64,000 nucleotides of DNA from positions 4,861-68,860 of the forward strand of contig LUJN01000042.1 of NCBI GenBank assembly GCA_001689445.1. Direction: 5' to 3'. This document shows, piece after piece, positions 59,486 to 64,000 of this stretch. This DNA comes from Bacteroidales bacterium M3. Its GTDB lineage: Bacteria; Bacteroidota; Bacteroidia; Bacteroidales; Muribaculaceae. The stretch's first letter is position 1. Each line of letters opens with the position of its first letter. Position numbers and translations under genes: made by a program. Below the pieces are notes generated by a model. The model searched no databases and was not told the DNA's origin. It saw nothing but the letters and a program-made list of their open reading frames with translations.

Positions 59486-59515
59486 CAAAGGTAGCGCAAA
59501 GCGGCGTAGTATAAA
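59486..59515 (-). promoter_or_regulatory. Promoter of the porin gene
   Basis: On the minus strand TACCTTTG (59486-59493) matches TAnnTTTG and TTTA (complement of 59512-59515) lies 18 bases upstream. The box ends 8 bases before the ATG, which predicts a leaderless or nearly leaderless transcript. Confidence 0.5.
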
Positions 59516-59580
59516 AGTCACGGCATCAATTTTTCTGCGTATTTATGACCTATATTTACGGAATACTCATCATTTTGTCG

Positions 59581-59588
59581 TAATTTTG
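59581..59588 (+). promoter_or_regulatory. -7 box for the patatin gene
   Basis: TAATTTTG (59581-59588) is an exact TAnnTTTG match, 25 bases before the ATG at 59613. A possible weak -33 element (TTTACG, about 59555) lies 22 bases upstream. Confidence 0.6.
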
Positions 59589-59612
59589 CACAGTTTGACA
59601 ATCGATTGATAT

Positions 59613-60422
59613 ATGAAACTGTTTGGAGCAAAAAGCAAGCGGATGCGCATCGGAGTCGCCCTCAGCGGGGGAGGGGCACGCGGTTTTGCCCACGTCGGGG
59701 TGCTCAAGGCCATGGAGGAATTCGGTATCAAACCCGACATCATCGCCGGTGTAAGTGCCGGTTCGGTCGCTGCTGTCATGTATGCCGCCGGGCTGAAGCC
59801 CGATGACGTGCTCAAGTATTTTTCAGAGGTGAAGTTCAGCGACCTTTGCGAACTTAGCATTCCCAAGGACGGCTTTTTCAAGCTTGACGGTTTCAAGGCA
59901 TTCCTTGCCAAGCATCTCCCGTATGAGAAACTGGAGGAACTTCCCATCCCCACCCTGGTGTGTGCCACCGAACTTGACGCGGGCACCTACAAGATTTTCT
60001 CGGAGGGAAAGATTGTCGACCGTGTCGCGGCGTCATGCTGCATCCCCATCATCTTCAAGCCTGTCAGGATTGACGGTATCAACTATGTTGACGGCGGGGT
60101 GCTCCATAACCTCCCCGCGCGAGCCATACGGGAGCAATGCGATTTCCTTATCGGCGTCAACTGTAGCCCGTTGAGACCCGAGCACCGCAAGACCAAGAGC
60201 ACCATCATCGATGTTGCCACCCGCAGTTACATGCTCATGTCAAAGAACAACGCCGAGCCTGACATGGAGATGTGCGACCTCGTGATTCAGACCAAGGATA
60301 TTGCCGACTACAAGGCTTTCAACCTCAAAGAGATAAAATTAGTGTATATGAGCGGATACGGCAGTGCCATCGAGACTCTCAGCGCGGCCGGGTATACTCA
60401 TCTTCCATCAGAACAGCCATAA
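59613..60422 (+). CDS. Patatin-like phospholipase (RssA-type)
   Basis: A 269-residue serine hydrolase. The oxyanion loop SGGGARGFAHVGVL is at about 18-31; nucleophile Ser48 lies in GVSAGS and catalytic Asp160 in YVDGGVLHNLP, forming the Ser-Asp dyad of patatins. It resembles the cytoplasmic RssA/YlbK group rather than secreted ExoU-type toxins: there is no signal peptide or extra domain. It probably hydrolyses acyl lipids. It ends 18 bases before the GH13 gene and may share its transcript. Confidence 0.92.
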   Translation: MKLFGAKSKRMRIGVALSGGGARGFAHVGVLKAMEEFGIKPDIIAGVSAGSVAAVMYAAGLKPDDVLKYFSEVKFSDLCELSIPKDGFFKLDGFKAFLAKHLPYEKLEELPIPTLVCATELDAGTYKIFSEGKIVDRVAASCCIPIIFKPVRIDGINYVDGGVLHNLPARAIREQCDFLIGVNCSPLRPEHRKTKSTIIDVATRSYMLMSKNNAEPDMEMCDLVIQTKDIADYKAFNLKEIKLVYMSGYGSAIETLSAAGYTHLPSEQP

Positions 60423-60439
60423 CAATTAAACCAATCGCT

Positions 60440-62164
60440 ATGACCAACATTAAGCCAGTCATCTACCAACTGCTTCCGAGACTGTTTGCCAACTATTGTG
60501 ACCATTGCATCCCCAACGGCACAATCGTCCAGAACGGCTCGGGCAAACTTAACGATATCACGCCCCGCGTGCTCTCAGCCATAAAGGACCTTGGCGCGAC
60601 CCACGTGTGGTACACGGGCATCATCGAGCACGCCCACAACACCGACTATTCCCGCTATGGCATCGTCCGCGACAATCCCCATGTCGTGAAGGGCAACGCC
60701 GGTTCGCCCTATGCCATAAAGGACTACTACGATGTAGACCCCGACCTCGCCGTCGATGTCAACCGCCGCATCGAGGAGTTTGAGCAGCTTGTCGACCGCA
60801 CCCACGACGCGGGCCTCAGCGTCATAATCGACTTCGTGCCCAATCACGTGGCACGCCAGTATTCCTCCGATGCCAAGCCGGCCGGAATACGCGACCTCGG
60901 CATCGACGACGACCGTCAGAAGTTCTTTGACCGCAACAACAACTTCTACTATATCCCCCGTCAGCTTTTTGCCCCGCAGATTGACCTTGGCTCGGGCGAG
61001 AACGCCTATGTCGAGTTTCCTGCAAAGGCATCGGGCAATGACTGCTTTTCGGCTTTCCCGGGACAGTATGACTGGTATGATACGATAAAGCTCAATTATG
61101 GCGTGGACTATGGCGACGGCTCGCGTCACTTTTCCCCGATTCCCTCCACATGGCTCAAGATGCTCCACATCCTCCGCTATTGGGCCGCCAAGGGGGTTGA
61201 CGGTTTCCGCTGCGATATGGTGCACATGGTGCCTATCGAGTTTTGGCAGTGGGCTATCCCCAATGTAAAGGAGAATTATCCACATGTCAAGTTCATTGCC
61301 GAGATATACGACATATCGCTCTACCGCGACTTCATAAATATCGGTGGCTTTGACTATCTGTATGATAAGGTAAACCTTTATGACACGCTTCGCGGCATAC
61401 AGTGCCACAACTATTCGGCCGCCCAGCTCACCAACTGCTGGCAGACAGTCGAGGGCATCAGTGGCAACATGCTCAACTTCCTTGAAAACCACGACGAACA
61501 GCGTTTTGGCTCAAAGTTCTATGCGGGCGACCCCGGGCTTGTCATCCCGTCGCTTGTTGTGAGCGCGTTTATAAGCACCGGGCCTATCATGGTCTACTTC
61601 GGTCAGGAACTCGGCGAGCAGGCTCTCGATGCCGAGGGCTACAGCGGTTATGACGGCCGCACCACCATTTTCGACTATTGGAGCGTGCCCACCGTGCGTC
61701 GTTGGCTCAACGGCGGCGAGTGCAGCGACGAGCATCTGACAGGCCGCGAGATATGGCTGCGAAACAAGTACAGCACCATCCTCCATCTATGCAACTCGGA
61801 GAAGGCCATTTCCCGTGGACGATTCTTCGACCTGATGTATGTCAACTACAACAACCACACGCTCAACCCCCACAAGCAGTTTGTATTCCTCCGCTCATAT
61901 GGCAAGGAGACACTGCTCATCGCGGTCAACTTTGCCGGTAGTTCGTGTGACCTGCAGATAAACATCCCGCAGCACGCATTCGACACTCTCGATCTCCCTG
62001 TGGGCGACTGTGTGGCCACCGACCTGCTCACTTCCGACACCATGCGCAAGTCATTCTCTCCCGACCGTCCGTTCACGACCTATATAGGCCCGTATGACGC
62101 CGTAGTGTGGAAAATCAAGCATAAGAATGTGATACCATCAGACAAAAAAAAGAATCGGTCATAG
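60440..62164 (+). CDS. Cytoplasmic GH13 alpha-glucan/maltodextrin hydrolase
   Basis: A 574-residue GH13 enzyme without a signal peptide. The barrel carries VIIDFVPNHVARQY (region I), nucleophile Asp259 (DGFRCDMVHMVP), acid/base Glu288 (FIAEIYD) and Asp352 (ENHDEQR). A C-terminal beta domain follows. Region II with Cys between Arg and Asp (RCD) marks a group separate from the secreted enzyme at 4535. It probably processes imported maltodextrins or glycogen-derived glucans. The start ATG 60440 is chosen because upstream frame sequence lies within the patatin gene. Confidence 0.92.
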   Translation: MTNIKPVIYQLLPRLFANYCDHCIPNGTIVQNGSGKLNDITPRVLSAIKDLGATHVWYTGIIEHAHNTDYSRYGIVRDNPHVVKGNAGSPYAIKDYYDVDPDLAVDVNRRIEEFEQLVDRTHDAGLSVIIDFVPNHVARQYSSDAKPAGIRDLGIDDDRQKFFDRNNNFYYIPRQLFAPQIDLGSGENAYVEFPAKASGNDCFSAFPGQYDWYDTIKLNYGVDYGDGSRHFSPIPSTWLKMLHILRYWAAKGVDGFRCDMVHMVPIEFWQWAIPNVKENYPHVKFIAEIYDISLYRDFINIGGFDYLYDKVNLYDTLRGIQCHNYSAAQLTNCWQTVEGISGNMLNFLENHDEQRFGSKFYAGDPGLVIPSLVVSAFISTGPIMVYFGQELGEQALDAEGYSGYDGRTTIFDYWSVPTVRRWLNGGECSDEHLTGREIWLRNKYSTILHLCNSEKAISRGRFFDLMYVNYNNHTLNPHKQFVFLRSYGKETLLIAVNFAGSSCDLQINIPQHAFDTLDLPVGDCVATDLLTSDTMRKSFSPDRPFTTYIGPYDAVVWKIKHKNVIPSDKKKNRS

Positions 62165-62185
62165 GTCGGAACGTCTGAAAAGTTG

Positions 62186-62193
62186 TAATTTTG
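62186..62193 (+). promoter_or_regulatory. -7 box for prs
   Basis: TAATTTTG (62186-62193) matches TAnnTTTG exactly, 48 bases before the prs ATG. No clear -33 element is present at 19-21 bases. Confidence 0.55.
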
Positions 62194-62241
62194 CACCATA
62201 TTTCAATCATCACGGATATATTTTACCCATAAAATCATTTT

Positions 62242-63186
62242 ATGAATACAACATTAGCACCTTTCAAGATTTTCGCCGGTACCAAGTCCCGCTACATGGC
62301 CGAGGAAATCTGCAAAGATCTCGGTGTAGAGCTTGGCAAGATGAACATCCAGCGTTTTGCCGACGGTGAGTTTGAAGTGTCGTTTGAGGAGTCGATACGT
62401 GGTTGCGAGGTATACCTCGTTCAGTCCACTTTCCCCAACACCGACAATCTCATGGAGCTGCTCCTCATGATTGACGCCGCCAAGCGTGCCTCGGCCAAGT
62501 CGATTATTGCCGTAATGCCCTACTTCGGATGGGCCCGTCAGGACCGTAAGGACAAGCCCCGCGTCTCTATCGCCGCAAAGCTCGTCGCCGACCTCCTCAG
62601 CGCAGCCGGAGTTGACCGCGTTATCACGATGGATCTCCATGCCGATCAGATACAGGGCTTCTTTGATGTTCCTGTCGATCACCTCTATGCCTCTTCGGTA
62701 TTCATTCCCTATATCCAATCCCTCGGGTTGGAGGATATGGTCATCGCCACGCCCGATGTCGGTGGCGCAAAGCGTGCCAACAGCTACGCCAAGTACCTCG
62801 ACCTGCCTCTCGTGCTTTGCCACAAGCAGCGCGCCAAGGCCAACGTGGTGGAGAACATGACTGTCATTGGCGATGTCAAGGACAAGAATGTCATCCTTGT
62901 GGATGACATGGTCGATACTGCCGGCACTATCACTAAGGCTGCCGACCTGATGATGGCTCACGGCGCAAAGAGCGTCCGTGCCCTCTGCTCGCACGCCATC
63001 ATGAGCGATCCGGCCTCCGAGCGCGTCAACAATTGCGCTCTGACCGAGATGATATTTACCAATAGCATCCCCTTCAGCAAGGACTGTAAGAAGGCCACCA
63101 TCATCTCCGTCGCCCACCTCTTTGCCGACACCATCCGTCGCGTCCACGAGAACAAGTCCATCTCCTCCCAGTATCTCATTAAGTGA
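62242..63186 (+). CDS. prs: Ribose-phosphate pyrophosphokinase (PRPP synthetase)
   Basis: A 314-residue class I PRPP synthetase, making PRPP from ribose-5-phosphate and ATP for purine, pyrimidine, His and Trp synthesis. Visible motifs are FADGEFEVSFEESIRG (about 33-48), MPYFGWARQDRKDKPR with catalytic-loop residues, MDLHADQIQGFFDVPVDHL (metal/ribose region) and the PRPP-binding VILVDDMVDTAGTI near 218-231. Full length. It is monocistronic, with a strong terminator at 63256. Confidence 0.98.
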   Translation: MNTTLAPFKIFAGTKSRYMAEEICKDLGVELGKMNIQRFADGEFEVSFEESIRGCEVYLVQSTFPNTDNLMELLLMIDAAKRASAKSIIAVMPYFGWARQDRKDKPRVSIAAKLVADLLSAAGVDRVITMDLHADQIQGFFDVPVDHLYASSVFIPYIQSLGLEDMVIATPDVGGAKRANSYAKYLDLPLVLCHKQRAKANVVENMTVIGDVKDKNVILVDDMVDTAGTITKAADLMMAHGAKSVRALCSHAIMSDPASERVNNCALTEMIFTNSIPFSKDCKKATIISVAHLFADTIRRVHENKSISSQYLIK

Positions 63187-63211
63187 CACCTGCCGTCCGT
63201 CATTGCGGAAC

Positions 63212-63233
63212 GTAGGGACGCGGCGTGCCGCGT
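63212..63233. repeat. Single GTAG-headed palindrome (REP-like variant)
   Basis: GTAGGGAC is followed by a perfect inner palindrome, ACGCGGC-GT-GCCGCGT. The GTAGGGAC head is identical to that of the inverted pairs at 57390 and 63299, but the palindrome body is different. No opposite-facing partner is present. Confidence 0.6.
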
Positions 63234-63255
63234 GAACCGTACAGGATAAAACATG

Positions 63256-63291
63256 ACATCGCGAGAATCATCCGATTCTCGCGATGTTTTT
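63256..63291 (+). terminator. Rho-independent terminator of prs
   Basis: A 14-bp perfect stem, ACATCGCGAGAATC (63256-63269) with GATTCTCGCGATGT (63274-63287), around ATCC, followed by TTTT. It lies 70 bases after the prs stop. Confidence 0.85.
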
Positions 63292-63298
63292 ATACGCA

Positions 63299-63377
63299 AT
63301 GTAGGGACATGCCTTTGGCATGTGGACTGACATCCAAGCGTTTGCAATCCTAACATGCCAAAGGCATGTCCCTACAT
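63299..63377. repeat. Inverted pair of GTAG-headed palindromes (REP/BIME-like), copy 2
   Basis: Arms 63299-63323 and 63353-63377 are exact 25-base reverse complements with a 29-base spacer. The arm core from 63300 to 63323 is identical to the one at 57390-57413. The spacers of the two copies differ, so the arms rather than a longer duplicated block are what is shared. Confidence 0.8.
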
Positions 63378-63390
63378 GGTTGTTGATGGT

Positions 63391-63954
63391 TTACCGCCCG
63401 ATTGCCTTGGCGATGCGTCCGAGTAGCGATTCTTTGGGTATTGTCTCATCGGGATAATATTCGGCGAAGGCTTCGGCAAACCGCTGTGCTGCAGGGTGCC
63501 TCGCGACGCGATACCGCTCGATAAGCCGCTTTACTGCGGCAAGCGATGTGTCGAGCAATCCGGCGGAATACAGGCGGGCGAGCATGTCGGCAAACGTCTT
63601 TTCGCTCCAACGGTCGATTGTGTCGGTGTAGCGGCTCGCCGTGACATGCAGTGCCGCGTCAAGTGCCCGCGTCATAAGTTGCGCCTCGTATTCCGCGCCT
63701 GCGCCATAAGAGCTGAAATCCTTTATCGCCTTGGAGCAGATGGTCGTGCGAAACCGTCGTCCCCGTCGTGCCCGTTCACCTTCGCGGTCAATGACCTTGG
63801 CATACCGTTCGATGATTTTGGCGGCATCGGGGTTGATATAAAATTCAAGGTATTCCTTTGCCTCCTTGCGTGCATCGTAAAGGTCGAGCAGAAGCTCCCG
63901 CAGATGTTCGGGCGACATCCGTTCAAGTTCTTTCTTCAGTTTCAGTTTTGACAT
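63391..63954 (-). CDS. DUF6155 family protein
   Basis: A 187-residue, charged, mostly helical soluble protein starting MSKLKLKKELERMSPEHLRE and containing LLDLYDARKEAKEYLEFYINPDA, features of the DUF6155 family found in Bacteroidetes. No catalytic motif, membrane segment or signal peptide is visible. It lies alone, with a REP-like pair 14 bases beyond its stop and another GTAG palindrome just upstream. Function unknown. Confidence 0.8.
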   Translation of the reverse strand: MSKLKLKKELERMSPEHLRELLLDLYDARKEAKEYLEFYINPDAAKIIERYAKVIDREGERARRGRRFRTTICSKAIKDFSSYGAGAEYEAQLMTRALDAALHVTASRYTDTIDRWSEKTFADMLARLYSAGLLDTSLAAVKRLIERYRVARHPAAQRFAEAFAEYYPDETIPKESLLGRIAKAIGR

Positions 63955-63974
63955 GGCTCTCGGGTTAGTTAAAA

Positions 63975-63989
63975 GTAGGGTCGCGACCC
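63975..63989. repeat. Possible GTAG-headed palindrome at the right edge
   Basis: GTAG overlaps the start of the palindrome GGGTCGCGACCC (63978-63989). It may be one more member of the GTAG-headed family, but it is short and close to the window edge, so the assignment is weak. Confidence 0.35.
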
Positions 63990-64000
63990 AATGCTGTTTA

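Noticed and set aside
60575..61492. A 305-codon minus-strand frame within the GH13 gene
   Set aside because: Antisense shadow of a gene with intact catalytic residues, and the product shows no motif.
62254..63189. A 311-codon open frame on the minus strand opposite prs
   Set aside because: It mirrors prs almost exactly, has no family motifs, and is explained by the GC-rich third codon positions of prs keeping the opposite strand open.
1..64000. CRISPR arrays, tRNA or rRNA genes, complete insertion sequences
   Set aside because: No regularly spaced direct repeats, no cloverleaf with CCA-type ends, no rRNA-like blocks and no transposase frames were recognised. A tRNA scan was not possible, so a missed tRNA cannot be fully excluded.

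Overview
This 64 kb window looks like chromosome from a Bacteroidales gut-type bacterium. Muribaculaceae or a close relative is my inference; no rRNA gene is present to confirm it. Evidence for the order: repeated TAnnTTTG-type -7 boxes (TTTG at -33), a UpxY-type NusG paralog heading a capsule locus, a TonB-dependent receptor with a CarboxypepD_reg-like N-terminus, a Porin_10-like outer-membrane protein, DUF4286 and DUF6155 proteins, and a peptidase M49 with the HECLGH zinc motif known from the Bacteroides thetaiotaomicron enzyme.

Layout. 1-4,400: a truncated coiled-coil membrane protein, a 2[4Fe-4S] ferredoxin, a plus-strand run (WcaE-like glycosyltransferase, GYF_2/CD225 protein, DUF4286 protein, ruvC, a lone tyrosine recombinase) and rpmH. 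4,535-7,264: a large secreted GH13 alpha-glucanase. 7,437-14,720: the purH-mreB-mreC-mreD-mrdA-rodA elongasome operon, read on the minus strand from a clear promoter upstream of purH. 14,910-21,345: flavodoxin, facing an operon dxr-rseP-rlmI-like methyltransferase-dipeptidyl peptidase III.

21,437-49,866 is one unbroken minus-strand polysaccharide locus of 28 genes. It starts with upxY and contains a Wzx flippase, an EpsG/Wzy-like polymerase, ten or more glycosyltransferases, two DegT-family aminotransferases, two ATP-grasp ligases, a UDP-sugar dehydrogenase, two acyltransferases, a PglC/WcaJ-type initiating phosphoglycosyl transferase, a fold-III PLP decarboxylase/racemase-like enzyme, gmd-fcl (GDP-fucose), a second WecA/MraY-type initiating enzyme and a LytM-domain protein without zinc ligands. 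The middle of the locus is much more AT-rich than its flanks, which fits a serotype-specific core exchanged by recombination.

50,201-63,954: a TonB receptor, valS, a tiny membrane ORF, a split lysO pair, a membrane-anchored solute-binding protein, a porin, a patatin-like phospholipase, a cytoplasmic GH13 enzyme, prs and a DUF6155 gene.

The main non-coding novelty is a set of GTAG-headed palindromes (15.5, 57.4, 63.2, 63.3 and perhaps 63.98 kb), two of them arranged as near-identical inverted pairs. They look like REP/BIME elements of the RAYT (Y1 transposase) type. Two other structures merit attention: a nested palindrome directly in front of the recombinase start codon, and a 12-bp perfect inverted repeat flanking the rpmH promoter. 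No tRNA, rRNA, CRISPR array or complete insertion sequence was recognised.
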